This document shows, in pieces, positions 51,090-60,522 of a DNA stretch of 64,000 bases. The stretch is from an uncultured Rhodobacterales bacterium (GTDB taxonomy: Bacteria; Pseudomonadota; Alphaproteobacteria; Rhodobacterales; Rhodobacteraceae). The translations under genes and the position numbers were made by a program. Each line of letters opens with the position of its first letter. Position 1 is the stretch's first letter. The DNA is taken from assembly GCA_903873585.1 (NCBI GenBank), contig CAIQOV010000008.1:1-64000 (forward strand), given 5' to 3'. The notes beneath the pieces were generated by a model that saw only the letters and a program-made list of their open reading frames with translations, ran no database searches and had not been told where the DNA came from.

Positions 51090-53522
51090 TTACGCCTTCA
51101 CCCTTGCCCCTGTCGGGTCAAACAGCGGCTCAAACCTCGCCTTACACTTCACCCGTTCTGAAGCCACTTCAAGCTCCCATTCCCCGCTGGCCAGATAGGC
51201 TGCATCTACGCCCGCGCGGCGCACATAGCCCAAGCCGATGGGGTGGCCGACCCAATGGCCAAACCCGCCCGAGGACAGCCAGCCGACCCGTTCGCCGTCG
51301 CGATAAATCGTCTCGCGCCCCAGCAAGATCACATCAGGGTCGGCCACGCTAAAGGTCGCAAGGCGCTTTTTCACGCCGCTTTCCTGCTGAAGCGCCAGCG
51401 CATCGCGCCCCTTGAACGGCAGGCCGGATTTCAGTTTGACAGCCCAAGTCAGCCCTGCTTCGATCGGCGTATGGTCTGGCCCGATGTCAGAGCCCCAAGC
51501 CCGATAGCCCTTTTCTAGCCGCAGCGTTTCAATCGCGCGGTAGCCGGCGTTCACCAGCCCCAGATCGCGGCCAGCCTCCATCAGGGCTTCATAGACGGTT
51601 ACAGCCATTTCGCTGGGCAGATGCAATTCCCACCCCAATTCACCAACATAGGTGACACGCAAGGCCAGCACTTGGCAGCGCGCGACCGAGATGCGCTGCG
51701 CACGGCCAAAGGGGAAGGCTGCATTGGTCAGATCATCGGCACAGACCCGCTCCAGCACCGCGCGCGCTTGAGGGCCCATCAGGCTTAGAACGGCAAAGGC
51801 CGAGGTGACATCCACCAGTTGCACATCGCCGCACAGGTTCTTGGTGATCCAATGCGCGTCATGGGTGGCAAAGCCGGTGCCGGTGGTGATGTAGAATTCG
51901 TCACGCGCCACACGCGCCACGGTCACATCGGCCTCTATCCCGCCGCGGTCGTTCAGCATCTGCGTATAGGTCAGGCTGCCCACCGGCCTGTCAACATTGC
52001 CAGCGGCAATCCAGTTCAGCGCCTTGGCGGCATCGGGGCCTTTGAGCGTGAACTTGGCAAACGAGGATTGGTCAATCAGCACCGCCGCCTGCCGAGCGGC
52101 CAAATGCTCGCGCTTGACGGCATCAAACCAACCGGGGCGCTGATAGGAATAGCGGTCAACTGGCGCTTCGCCATCGGCGGCAAACCAATTCGGCCGCTCC
52201 CACCCCAGCTTTTCGCCAAAACACGCGCCTGCGGTTTTCAGATGCGCATACAAAGGCGACCGACGGGTCGGGCGGGCCGAGGTCATCTCTTCTGACGGCC
52301 ACGCGATGGTGTAGTGTTTGCCGTAAGCTTCCACCGTGCGGTCGCGCACATAGTCGATTGACCGATGCACCCCGCCAAAGCGGCGAATGTCGACCGGCCA
52401 CAGATCATAGGGCGCTTCGCCTTTGGCGACCCATTCCGCCAGCGCCATCCCCGCGCCGCCGCCTGATGCGATGCCAAAGGCGTTAAACCCCGCACCGATA
52501 AAGCAATTCGCCAATTCCGGCGCTTCGCCCAAGATGAAATTCCCATCCGGCGTAAAGCTTTCCGGCCCGTTGAGCAGTTGCTTCACGCCTGCCTTGGCCA
52601 AGGCGGGCACGCGGGCAATGGCATTGTCCATGAACTGTTCGTAATGGTCCCAATCGGGGGTCAGGGTTTCAAAGTGAAAGCCCGCCGGAATCCCGCCCTT
52701 GGCCCACAATTTCGGATTGGGTTCATACCCGCCCCAGACCAGCCCGCCGACCTCTTCTTTCCAATAGGTCAGCCGATCCGGATCGCGCAGCGTGGGCAGG
52801 GTGCTGGTCACACCGGGGATCGCTTCGGTGATCATATATTGGTGTTCAACCGACACCAAGGGCACGTTGACCCCGACAGTTGCGGCCAAATCGCGCGTCC
52901 ATTGGCCCGCGCAGATCACGACCTTTTCGCACTGAATTGTGCCAAAGGGTGTCTCGACCCCCGTGATCCGGCCCTCGTCCACCACAATCCGCGTGACGGG
53001 CGTATCTTCGAAAATCTTCACCCCCGCCATCCGCGCGCCGCGCGCTAGGCTTTGGGTGATGTCAGACGGGTTGGCTTGCCCATCGGTGGGCAAATAAGCC
53101 GCCCCCACCAGATCGTCGATCGTCATCAAGGGCCACAGGTCTTGCGCCTCTTTCGGGCTCAGCAAGTGCATCTCTAGCCCAAAGGAATGCGCGGTGGTGG
53201 CTTGGCGCTTCACTTCTGTCCAACGCTCGGCGTTGCAGGCCAAGCGCAAGCCGCCGTTCATCTTCCAGCCGGTTTGCAGGCCCGTTTCAGCTTCTAGCCG
53301 TTTGTACAGATCGACCGAATAGCCCAACAACTGCGTGATATTGGCACTGGTGCGCAACTGCCCCACCAAGCCTGCGGCATGAAATGTCGTGCCCGAGGTC
53401 AGCTTTTTGCGCTCTAGCAAGACCGTGTCGGTCCACCCCAGCTTGCCCAAATGGTAGGCGGTCGAACAGCCGACGATCCCGCCGCCGATGATGACGGCTT
53501 TGGCAGTGGTGGGTAGGTCCAT
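51090..53522 (-). CDS. Dimethylglycine/sarcosine-dehydrogenase-like FAD demethylase with GcvT domain
   Basis: An 810-aa enzyme. The N-terminal FAD domain has GGGIVGCSTAYHL and the FAD-linking histidine H48 in GTTFHAAGL. The C-terminal half is the tetrahydrofolate-binding GcvT-like module (about 430-800). The family oxidatively demethylates N-methyl amines and passes the formaldehyde unit to folate. ATG at 53522 follows GAGGATATC; an in-frame extension upstream is non-conserved. It is 7 nt downstream of the choline-kinase-like gene. Substrate: dimethylglycine, sarcosine or another N-methyl compound. Confidence 0.9.
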   Translation of the reverse strand: MDLPTTAKAVIIGGGIVGCSTAYHLGKLGWTDTVLLERKKLTSGTTFHAAGLVGQLRTSANITQLLGYSVDLYKRLEAETGLQTGWKMNGGLRLACNAERWTEVKRQATTAHSFGLEMHLLSPKEAQDLWPLMTIDDLVGAAYLPTDGQANPSDITQSLARGARMAGVKIFEDTPVTRIVVDEGRITGVETPFGTIQCEKVVICAGQWTRDLAATVGVNVPLVSVEHQYMITEAIPGVTSTLPTLRDPDRLTYWKEEVGGLVWGGYEPNPKLWAKGGIPAGFHFETLTPDWDHYEQFMDNAIARVPALAKAGVKQLLNGPESFTPDGNFILGEAPELANCFIGAGFNAFGIASGGGAGMALAEWVAKGEAPYDLWPVDIRRFGGVHRSIDYVRDRTVEAYGKHYTIAWPSEEMTSARPTRRSPLYAHLKTAGACFGEKLGWERPNWFAADGEAPVDRYSYQRPGWFDAVKREHLAARQAAVLIDQSSFAKFTLKGPDAAKALNWIAAGNVDRPVGSLTYTQMLNDRGGIEADVTVARVARDEFYITTGTGFATHDAHWITKNLCGDVQLVDVTSAFAVLSLMGPQARAVLERVCADDLTNAAFPFGRAQRISVARCQVLALRVTYVGELGWELHLPSEMAVTVYEALMEAGRDLGLVNAGYRAIETLRLEKGYRAWGSDIGPDHTPIEAGLTWAVKLKSGLPFKGRDALALQQESGVKKRLATFSVADPDVILLGRETIYRDGERVGWLSSGGFGHWVGHPIGLGYVRRAGVDAAYLASGEWELEVASERVKCKARFEPLFDPTGARVKA

Positions 53523-53529
53523 GATATCC

Positions 53530-54399
53530 TCAAACGTGGCGCAGGGCGTCTTGCGCCAAGCGGTAGGTGGAATGGGTCGTGGCCGTATAGGCCGCATAAT
53601 CAAAGTCTAACTCGGAATGCAGTTCAGATACCATCGACCAAAGCATCTCACGCAGGGCGGCGGCGGCTTTCATCGCCAGATAGCGCCGCCATAGGGCAGC
53701 ATCCAGCGCGCCGAAATACCCCATCAGCATCCGCTCTTCTTGGTGCTGCGACAAAGCACAATTCGCAGCCAGCCCGCCCAAGTCGAACAGGGGCGATCCC
53801 CAGCCGGCATAATCCCAATCCACCAACCACATCCGCGCACCGTCGTGCATGAAATTGGCGGGCAGCAGGTCGTTGTGGCCAAAGACCATGTCAATCTGGC
53901 CAACGGCGCGTTCCAGTTCGGCGGCTTCGGCCAGCAGGTCGGGCAGTGCGGCAGAATGAAGGCTGCCGCCCGCTTGCAAGGAGCGGGCATAATCGCGGAT
54001 GACGTGAAACACCCAAAAGGTCAGGCTGGGGCCGTGCAGGTGGCGCGGGATGTCGCGGTGCACGCGCTTCACAAGACTTAGGGCTTGATCCAACAGCCCA
54101 TCGTCGCGCAAATCGGCCGCCGTCATCGTGCGCCCGTCGATATAGTCAATCACCAAGGCGCCAGGTTCATGATGCAACACAGCCGGAGAAATCCCTGCGG
54201 CATAAGCCGCCTTGCTTGCCGCAAGCTCGTTGAAGCGCAAAATATGATGCACCGGAATGTCATCGCCAATGCGCACCACGGCCCGATCTGCGCCGTCTTG
54301 CACCACAAAATTGACATTGGTGATCCCGCCGCCCAAGGGCACAGCGCGCACAGGTCCGCGCCAGCATGATAGGGATTTAACCTTGTCCAACGGTGTCAT
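53530..54399 (-). CDS. Choline/ethanolamine-kinase-like phosphotransferase
   Basis: A 289-aa APH-fold kinase. GGGITNVNFVV is the nucleotide loop; GHNDLLPANFM carries the Brenner catalytic H-x-D...N and WLVDWDYAGWGSPLFDLGG the metal Asp. This pattern is close to choline/ethanolamine kinases rather than antibiotic kinases. ATG at 54399 follows AAAGGGGGCGTG. It lies just before the DMGDH-like gene and after the TetR gene, so it may phosphorylate an amino-alcohol linked to that catabolism. The substrate is not proven. Confidence 0.83.
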   Translation of the reverse strand: MTPLDKVKSLSCWRGPVRAVPLGGGITNVNFVVQDGADRAVVRIGDDIPVHHILRFNELAASKAAYAAGISPAVLHHEPGALVIDYIDGRTMTAADLRDDGLLDQALSLVKRVHRDIPRHLHGPSLTFWVFHVIRDYARSLQAGGSLHSAALPDLLAEAAELERAVGQIDMVFGHNDLLPANFMHDGARMWLVDWDYAGWGSPLFDLGGLAANCALSQHQEERMLMGYFGALDAALWRRYLAMKAAAALREMLWSMVSELHSELDFDYAAYTATTHSTYRLAQDALRHV

Positions 54400-54527
54400 C
54401 ACGCCCCCTTTTGCGGCATTTGGCGGTGCGGTGCGCGCGAAGTCAACGCCCTGCGGCTTCATCTTGGTCTAAATACACTAGGGGGTCCGGTGGCCGAGAG
54501 CCCTTGGCTTTGGCAAGGCGGGCGGCG

Positions 54528-55172
54528 TTACAGGATCAAGCCTGCGGCACAGAAATGGCGGGGGAAGAAGGCGGCAGCGCAGGCGTGTACGGTCGCCAAA
54601 CCTTCATCAATCGTGTAATCTGGTGTTGTGGTGATCATATCCAGCCACACCCCTTGGATCGTCACGCGCAGCACGCGGGCCACGCGGGCGGGGTCGCCCT
54701 CATATCCCCTTTGCGCCAAAAGTTGACCGCAAATTTCGGCGATGCAGGCGTTATAGGCCGCATCGTTGGCCCCGCATTGCGCTTGATACAGGGGGCGGCT
54801 TTGCGCTTCGCCCCAAAAGCTGCACCAAGCTGACAATCGTGCGGGGGTGCAGATGGCGGGGTCGAAATCGGCCAGCAGCAATGCTGCCAGTTGGGCTGCG
54901 GGGTCTGCGCCTGCGCGTTCCAGATAGGCTTGCCAATTCAAGCGATACTCCTCGGCCAGAAGGGCCAAGGTTTCGGACAAAAGCTTTTCCTTGGTGTCAA
55001 AGTGAAAATTGACCAAACCGTGGCTTAGCCCTGCGGTGCGGGCCACCTCGGTCAGGGTGGTGCGGGCATAGCCGCGCAGGGCGAGGGTTTCTATCGTCGC
55101 CTCGATCAACTGCGCGCGCCTTGTGTCGCGGCTCATCTTGCGCGGGGGTTGGTCTGGTTGGCTTTTGGTCAT
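54528..55172 (-). CDS. TetR-family regulator (BetI-like)
   Basis: A 214-aa repressor with N-terminal HTH (LTEVARTAGLSHGLVNFHFDT, about 40-60) and the helical ligand domain. BetI-like features include FWGEAQSRPLYQ and the closing PRHFCAAG. Start ATG at 55172 follows GAGGACGTG; an in-frame codon at 55187 adds five residues. It is divergent from the Rieske gene; the near-palindrome at 55260-55275 is its likely operator. It may control both the Rieske/importer operon and its own operon with the kinase and DMGDH genes. Confidence 0.87.
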   Translation of the reverse strand: MTKSQPDQPPRKMSRDTRRAQLIEATIETLALRGYARTTLTEVARTAGLSHGLVNFHFDTKEKLLSETLALLAEEYRLNWQAYLERAGADPAAQLAALLLADFDPAICTPARLSAWCSFWGEAQSRPLYQAQCGANDAAYNACIAEICGQLLAQRGYEGDPARVARVLRVTIQGVWLDMITTTPDYTIDEGLATVHACAAAFFPRHFCAAGLIL

Positions 55173-55259
55173 CACGTCCTCGATCACGGGGCAACCTATC
55201 CCAAATAGCGCCGCAGAAAACAGGAAAGTTGCAATTTATGGCCGCTTAAGCGTTTTTGA

Positions 55260-55275
55260 TTGACAGGCCAGTCAA
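55260..55275. promoter_or_regulatory. Probable TetR operator TTGACAGGCCAGTCAA
   Basis: This 16-bp sequence is palindromic at 14 of 16 positions (TTGAC-A-GGCC-A-GTCAA). It lies in the spacer between the TetR gene (start 55172, -) and the Rieske gene (start 55317, +). Size and symmetry suit a TetR dimer. Its first six bases, TTGACA, also match a -35 box, so repression could occlude a promoter. Confidence 0.65.
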
Positions 55276-55316
55276 AATCTTGCGACCTCATGCCACAAGC
55301 TGTTTCAGGAGGCCCT

Positions 55317-56540
55317 ATGAACGACCTGCCCTTTCAAACCCTGCCCGTCCCCAATGAATGGGACCGCCGTGGCCTTCCGGCGTGGACCTATCACAGCCCT
55401 GAACTGTTCGAGCTGGAAAAGCACAACGTTTTCCTGAACCACTGGCAACTGGCGGGCCATATCTGCGACATTCCCGCGCCGGGTGATTGGCTGGCGTTTG
55501 ATATGCTGGGCGAACGGGGTTTGGTGATGCGCGGCCAAGACGGCGTGGTGCGAGCCTTTCACAACCTGTGCCGCCATCGCGGCGCGCGGGTGGTTGACGG
55601 CGCGCAGGGCCATTGCAAGGGGGCTATGGTGTGCCCCTTTCACGGCTGGGTCTACAACACCGACGGCACCTTGCGCGGTGCCGCAGCCCCCACCACCTTC
55701 GGCGCGATGGAGCGCAGCGAATTTGGCCTAAAGCCGATCGAGCTAGAAATCTTCCACGGCTTTTTGTTCCTGCGCTTCCACCCCGGCCCGCAGCCTGCGG
55801 TGGCCACCTTGCTTGCCATGGCCGAGCCTGACTTTGCCGCCTATGATCTGGAAAACCTGCTGCCCGTGCCGGTGCCTGATTGGTCAACCGACCTGCCCGT
55901 GAACTGGAAATCCGTGCGCGATGTTGACAACGAGGGCTATCACGTCCCCATGGCCCACCCCGGCCTGCAAGACCTCTATGGCCGCACTTACCGCGATCTA
56001 ACGCTGACCGATGGCACCAGCCTGTCGCTGGGCTATTTCGGTGATGTTCCGGGGCGGCTTTGGTCGGTCAAGAACTATGCCAAAATCGCCCCCCCTGCCC
56101 CGCATCTGCCGCCCCATTTGCAAAAGGCTTGGACCTATTATGGCCTGTGGCCGAATGCGGTTTTCTCGTTCACCCCCGAAGTCTTCCAGTTCTACCAAGA
56201 AATCCCCATCGGCCCCGGCCAAACCCGTGTGACGGGCCGCATCTACCGCCGCCCGAATGAAACCCGCGCACAGCGCGCCGCGCGCTATCTGGCCTACCGG
56301 ATAGACCGCGAAACCTCGGCCGAGGATCAGCAACTGTCGATCTGGTCGAATGAGTCGATGCAGTCTTCGGCGTTCGAAGGCTTTCACCTGTCCGATCTGG
56401 AATACGGTTTGCGCCGCCACCACGACGGCTTGCGCCGCGTTTTGCCCGTTATGACGCTGGATGCCCCCCCGACCGAAGGCCAAATTGCACAGGTCAATCA
56501 GGAAATGCTTGGCGAAGCCCTGCGCGCCGTGCAAGCTTGA
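55317..56540 (+). CDS. Rieske non-heme iron oxygenase alpha subunit (2)
   Basis: A 407-aa oxygenase. Rieske cluster ligands are C85, H87, C106 and H109 (CRH-x18-CPFH), and the mononuclear iron site lies in DVDNEGYHVPMAHPG. It resembles oxygenases that demethylate or hydroxylate quaternary-amine-like substrates (glycine betaine, stachydrine or carnitine groups), though the exact subgroup cannot be fixed here. AGGAGG-type ribosome site (CAGGAGGCCCT) precedes the ATG at 55317. No reductase gene is adjacent; the operon continues with an ABC importer. Confidence 0.88.
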   Translation: MNDLPFQTLPVPNEWDRRGLPAWTYHSPELFELEKHNVFLNHWQLAGHICDIPAPGDWLAFDMLGERGLVMRGQDGVVRAFHNLCRHRGARVVDGAQGHCKGAMVCPFHGWVYNTDGTLRGAAAPTTFGAMERSEFGLKPIELEIFHGFLFLRFHPGPQPAVATLLAMAEPDFAAYDLENLLPVPVPDWSTDLPVNWKSVRDVDNEGYHVPMAHPGLQDLYGRTYRDLTLTDGTSLSLGYFGDVPGRLWSVKNYAKIAPPAPHLPPHLQKAWTYYGLWPNAVFSFTPEVFQFYQEIPIGPGQTRVTGRIYRRPNETRAQRAARYLAYRIDRETSAEDQQLSIWSNESMQSSAFEGFHLSDLEYGLRRHHDGLRRVLPVMTLDAPPTEGQIAQVNQEMLGEALRAVQA

Positions 56541-56577
56541 ACAAAACAGGCCAAAGGCCACCCCTTGGGAGAGTGAA

Positions 56578-57678
56578 ATGAACCTGACCCGCCGCCGTTT
56601 GATGTCTGGCCTTGGTTTGGGCCTAGCCGCCCCTTGGGTGCGCCCCTCTTATGCCGATGCCGGCAGCTTGAACGTTTACAACTGGGCCGATTACATCGGC
56701 GAGACGACGATTGAAGATTTTCAGTCTGAAACCGGCATCAGTGTGGTGTATGACCTATACGCCAGCACCGAAGAGATGCAGGCCAAGATGCTGGCGGGGT
56801 CGACCGGTTATGACGTTGTGATCCAAGCAGGCTTACAATTGCCGCAGTTTCTAAAGGCGGGCATCTACCAAAAGCTAGACCGCACCCGCCTGAAAAATTG
56901 GGGCAATCTGGACCCTGCGATTTTGAAGATCAACGAAGGCTTTGATCCGGGCAACGCTTACGGGGTGCCCTATACTTGGGGCACGGTCGGCATCACCTAT
57001 AACATGGATATGGTGAACGAACGCCTGCCGGGGGCCGATTTGTCCAGCCTTGATGTGCTGTTCAAACCCGAAAACGCCGCCAAACTGGCCGATTGCGGGA
57101 TTAGCCTTTTGGATAGCCCGACCGACATTGGCTATATGGTGCTGTCGTGGCTGGGCATACCGCCTGAAACCGCAGGCCAAGCCGATTACGACAAAATGGT
57201 CGCGGCCTTTCAACAAATTCGCCAATATGTGACGACCTTTGACAACACCAACTACCTGACCGCCCTGCCCAACAAAGAACTCTGCGTGGCCAACACGTGG
57301 TCGGGCGATTACGGGGTGGCAAAGGCGCGCGCGAAAGAGGCGGGGGTAGAGTTGAACCTGCAATATTTCGTGCCCAAAACCGGCGTGCCTGCGTGGTTTG
57401 ACATTTGGTGCCTGCCGTCTGACGCGCAAAACATCGACAGCGCTTACACCTTCCTTGATTATATGATGCGCCCCGAGGTTGTCGCCAAATGCACCGACTA
57501 CACCGGCTATGCCAATGCCAATAAGGCTGCGACAGCATTGGTCGATCCGGCCATCTCGTCAGATCCGGCGATCTATCCTGATGCCGAAACGCTATCGCGG
57601 ATGTACACGCCCAAGCCGATGAGCGAAGAGCAAGAACGCATGCTGACCCGCGCTTTTGCCCAGATTAAGGCGGGTTGA
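56578..57678 (+). CDS. Spermidine/putrescine-type ABC transporter, binding protein
   Basis: A 366-aa PotD-like binding protein. The N-terminus TRRRLMSGLGLGLAAPWVRPSYA looks like a Tat-type signal (RRR, read in part) ending near residue 27. Mature blocks are LNVYNWADYIGE, GYDVVIQAG and the VPYTWGTVGITYN pocket. ATG at 56578 follows GGGAGAGTGAA; an upstream extension into the Rieske gene is unlikely. First importer gene after the oxygenase, so it probably binds the pathway's methylated substrate. Confidence 0.88.
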   Translation: MNLTRRRLMSGLGLGLAAPWVRPSYADAGSLNVYNWADYIGETTIEDFQSETGISVVYDLYASTEEMQAKMLAGSTGYDVVIQAGLQLPQFLKAGIYQKLDRTRLKNWGNLDPAILKINEGFDPGNAYGVPYTWGTVGITYNMDMVNERLPGADLSSLDVLFKPENAAKLADCGISLLDSPTDIGYMVLSWLGIPPETAGQADYDKMVAAFQQIRQYVTTFDNTNYLTALPNKELCVANTWSGDYGVAKARAKEAGVELNLQYFVPKTGVPAWFDIWCLPSDAQNIDSAYTFLDYMMRPEVVAKCTDYTGYANANKAATALVDPAISSDPAIYPDAETLSRMYTPKPMSEEQERMLTRAFAQIKAG

Positions 57679-57679
57679 G

Positions 57680-58771
57680 GTGAGCGAAGCGCTTGTTCGC
57701 ATCGAGGGCGTGTCGAAATCTTTCGGCGCGTTTCAGGCCGTCAAGAACGTCAGCCTAGAGATTGAAAAGGGTGAGATTTTCTCGCTTTTGGGCGGGTCGG
57801 GCTGTGGCAAAACCACCTTGTTGCGGATGCTGGCAGGGTTTGAAGCGCCAACCCAAGGGCGGATTTTCATCGACGGGGTGGATATGGCCGCCGTTCCCCC
57901 TTGGGAACGCCCCGTGCATATGATGTTTCAAAGCTATGCGCTGTTTCCGCACATGACGGTGGAAAAGAACATCGGCTACGGGCTAAAGCACGAAGCCATG
58001 TCATCCGCCGACCGCGCCGCACGGGTGCGCGAGATGCTGGATCTGGTGCAGCTGACCCCCTTTGCCACACGCAAACCGCACCAAATCTCGGGCGGGCAAA
58101 GACAGCGCGTGGCTTTGGCGCGCGCCTTGGCGCGCCAGCCCAAGTTGCTGTTGCTGGATGAACCCTTGGCAGCACTGGACAAAAAGCTGCGCGAACACAC
58201 CCAGTTTGAACTGATGTCGATTCAGGAACGCACCGGCGTGACCTTTATCGTCGTCACCCACGACCAAGAAGAGGCGATGACCCTATCAGACCGCATCGCC
58301 GTGATGGACCAAGGCGTTGTGCGCCAAGTCGGGCGGCCGGGGGCGGTTTACGAATTCCCCAATTCGAAGTTTGTGGCGAACTTCCTAGGCTCGATCAACG
58401 CGTTTGAGGCGACAGTATCCGCCATCGGCGCGCAGATCACGGTGGATGTGCCCGCCTTGGGCCAAACGGTGCAGGCGCGCGCGGTTGGGGGGGTGAGCGT
58501 TGGGCAAAGCGTGACAATGGCGCTGCGGCCCGAAAAGATCACCATTCACCGCACGCCGGTTGAAGGGGCCAATGTGCTGGCGGGCGAGATCAAGGACTTG
58601 GCCTATTTCGGCAAAGACAGCCTGTACCGCGTGGCCCTGCCGTCAGGCGCTTTGGTATCGGTGCACGCCGTGAATGCCGCGCGGGCCAGTGATGATGAAC
58701 GGTTGGCCGATTGGTATGACAAGGTTTGGCTAAGTTTTGATGCAGCCTCTGTCTTATTGCTGACGGACTAG
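57680..58771 (+). CDS. Spermidine/putrescine-type ABC transporter, ATP-binding protein
   Basis: A 363-aa PotA-type ATPase. Walker A GGSGCGKTT is at 38-46, the signature ISGGQRQR follows, Walker B LLLDEPLAALD, and the C-terminal TOBE region (about 270-360). It starts with GTG at 57680, 1 nt after the receptor stop. Energises the importer with two permeases downstream. Confidence 0.92.
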   Translation: MSEALVRIEGVSKSFGAFQAVKNVSLEIEKGEIFSLLGGSGCGKTTLLRMLAGFEAPTQGRIFIDGVDMAAVPPWERPVHMMFQSYALFPHMTVEKNIGYGLKHEAMSSADRAARVREMLDLVQLTPFATRKPHQISGGQRQRVALARALARQPKLLLLDEPLAALDKKLREHTQFELMSIQERTGVTFIVVTHDQEEAMTLSDRIAVMDQGVVRQVGRPGAVYEFPNSKFVANFLGSINAFEATVSAIGAQITVDVPALGQTVQARAVGGVSVGQSVTMALRPEKITIHRTPVEGANVLAGEIKDLAYFGKDSLYRVALPSGALVSVHAVNAARASDDERLADWYDKVWLSFDAASVLLLTD

Positions 58772-58774
58772 CCC

Positions 58775-59686
58775 ATGATCGCGCGCTGGTTTCATCGCAG
58801 GGGCTGGTCGGATATGGTCATTGGCCTGCCCTATCTTTGGCTGTTGATCTTTTTCCTGATCCCTTTCCTGATCGTGGTGGGGATGAGCTTTGCCACCCGC
58901 ACCTCGACCGCGCCGCCTTTTGGTTTTGGCGGGGAAAACCCGTTGATAAACCTGACCGGCTACGCGCGGCTGTTCACCGACACGCTGTATATTCGCGCCT
59001 TTGTCACCTCGCTGACCAATGCGGCGGGGGCGATGGTTCTGTGCCTTTTGATCGGCTATCCGATGGCGCTGGGGCTGACGCGGGTGGATCGCGGGTGGCG
59101 CAACATCTTGCTGATGCTGGTGATTTTGCCGTTTTGGACATCGTTTCTGTTGCGCGTTTATGCGTGGATGGGGCTGATGGGGTCAAATTCTTGGTTCAAC
59201 AAGCTGTTGACCGGCGCGTGGAACTGGCTGGTGCCGCAGGCGTGGGATGTGGCCAATGTGCCGCTGATGCACACCAATTTCGCGGTGGTTTTGGTGATGG
59301 TTTACACCTACCTGCCCTTCATGATCCTTCCCCTTTACGCCAATCTAGAACGGCTGGACCCAACCTTGGACGAAGCGGCAATGGACCTAGGCTCACGCCC
59401 GTTCGCGGTCTTTCGCGATGTCACCCTGCCGCAATCCATTCCGGGGATCATTGCGGGGGGAATGCTGGTGTTTATCCCTGCGGCGGGGGAATTGGTTATT
59501 CCGACGCTGGTGGGCGATTCGTCCGCCCCGATGATCGGGCGGGTGATTTCGGACGAGTTTTCCTCGGCCCGCGATTGGCCAATGGCCTCGGCCGTGGCGG
59601 TGGCGCTGCTGATCTTGATGGTTGGGCCGATGATGATTTATGCGCGCTTTGATGCCCGCGCCCAAGCGCGGGAGCGGGCGGAATGA
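58775..59686 (+). CDS. Spermidine/putrescine-type ABC transporter, permease (PotB type)
   Basis: A 303-aa permease with N-terminal anchor, a periplasmic loop (about 50-80) and the EAA loop LDEAAMDLGSRPFAVFRDVTLP. ATG at 58775, 3 nt after the ATPase stop. It overlaps the PotC-type gene by 4 nt, so the two subunits are coupled and should form the heterodimeric channel. Confidence 0.92.
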   Translation: MIARWFHRRGWSDMVIGLPYLWLLIFFLIPFLIVVGMSFATRTSTAPPFGFGGENPLINLTGYARLFTDTLYIRAFVTSLTNAAGAMVLCLLIGYPMALGLTRVDRGWRNILLMLVILPFWTSFLLRVYAWMGLMGSNSWFNKLLTGAWNWLVPQAWDVANVPLMHTNFAVVLVMVYTYLPFMILPLYANLERLDPTLDEAAMDLGSRPFAVFRDVTLPQSIPGIIAGGMLVFIPAAGELVIPTLVGDSSAPMIGRVISDEFSSARDWPMASAVAVALLILMVGPMMIYARFDARAQARERAE

Positions 59687-60522
59687 AGCGGTCAAACACC
59701 TTTTTGCTGACCATGCTGGGCTTTGGCTTTGCCTTCTTTTACGTGCCGATCTTGTCGATGATCGTGTATTCGTTCAACGCCTCGCGCCTTGCCACGGTCT
59801 GGGGCGGGTTTTCGACCAAATGGTACGGCACGCTGTTGTCAAACGCGCAGGTTGGCAAGGCGCTGACGCTGTCGCTGGAAATTGCCATCATCTCGTCAAC
59901 CACCGCCACGATTTTGGGCACGATGGCGGGCATTGCCTTGGCGCGGTTCACCAAGTTTCGCGGGCGGACGTTGTTTTCCGGCCTCGTGACCGCGCCCTTG
60001 ATCATGCCAGAGGTGATCACCGGCATCTCTTCGCTGATCTTCTTTATCTTGATGGCGCAATATGTTGGCTGGCCTTCTTCGCGTGGATTTACCACCGTGA
60101 CGCTGGCGCATATCACCTTTTCAATGGTGTTTGTGACCACCATCGTGCAATCGCGGATGCTGTCGGCGGACCGTGCGATTGAAGAGGCGGCGATGGATCT
60201 GGGTGCGCGGCCTTGGCAGGTGCTGCGCGATGTGACCTTGCCGGTGATTGCGCCGGCGATACTGTCAGGCTGGCTTTTGGCCTTTACGATTTCGATGGAT
60301 GATGTGGTGATCACCAATTTCACCACAGGGCCGGGCACGACCACACTGCCGATCTTGATCTGGTCCAAGGTCAAGCTGGGGGTAACGCCTGACATCAACG
60401 CTTTGGCCACGCTGATCGTGCTGACGGTGGGGCTTTGCGTGCTGGCGGCGGGGGTGATGATGAACCGGGCGGAACGGCGTGCGGAACGGGATCGGCGCTT
60501 GGCCTATCGGGCCAACGAATGA
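59683..60522 (+). CDS. Spermidine/putrescine-type ABC transporter, permease (PotC type)
   Basis: A 279-aa permease with about six hydrophobic helices and the EAA loop IEEAAMDLGARPWQVLRDVTLP. ATG at 59683 overlaps the PotB-type gene (ATGA), and its stop overlaps the DMSP-lyase-family gene by 4 nt. That tight coupling places an intracellular enzyme in the transporter operon. Confidence 0.92.
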   Translation: MKRSNTFLLTMLGFGFAFFYVPILSMIVYSFNASRLATVWGGFSTKWYGTLLSNAQVGKALTLSLEIAIISSTTATILGTMAGIALARFTKFRGRTLFSGLVTAPLIMPEVITGISSLIFFILMAQYVGWPSSRGFTTVTLAHITFSMVFVTTIVQSRMLSADRAIEEAAMDLGARPWQVLRDVTLPVIAPAILSGWLLAFTISMDDVVITNFTTGPGTTTLPILIWSKVKLGVTPDINALATLIVLTVGLCVLAAGVMMNRAERRAERDRRLAYRANE

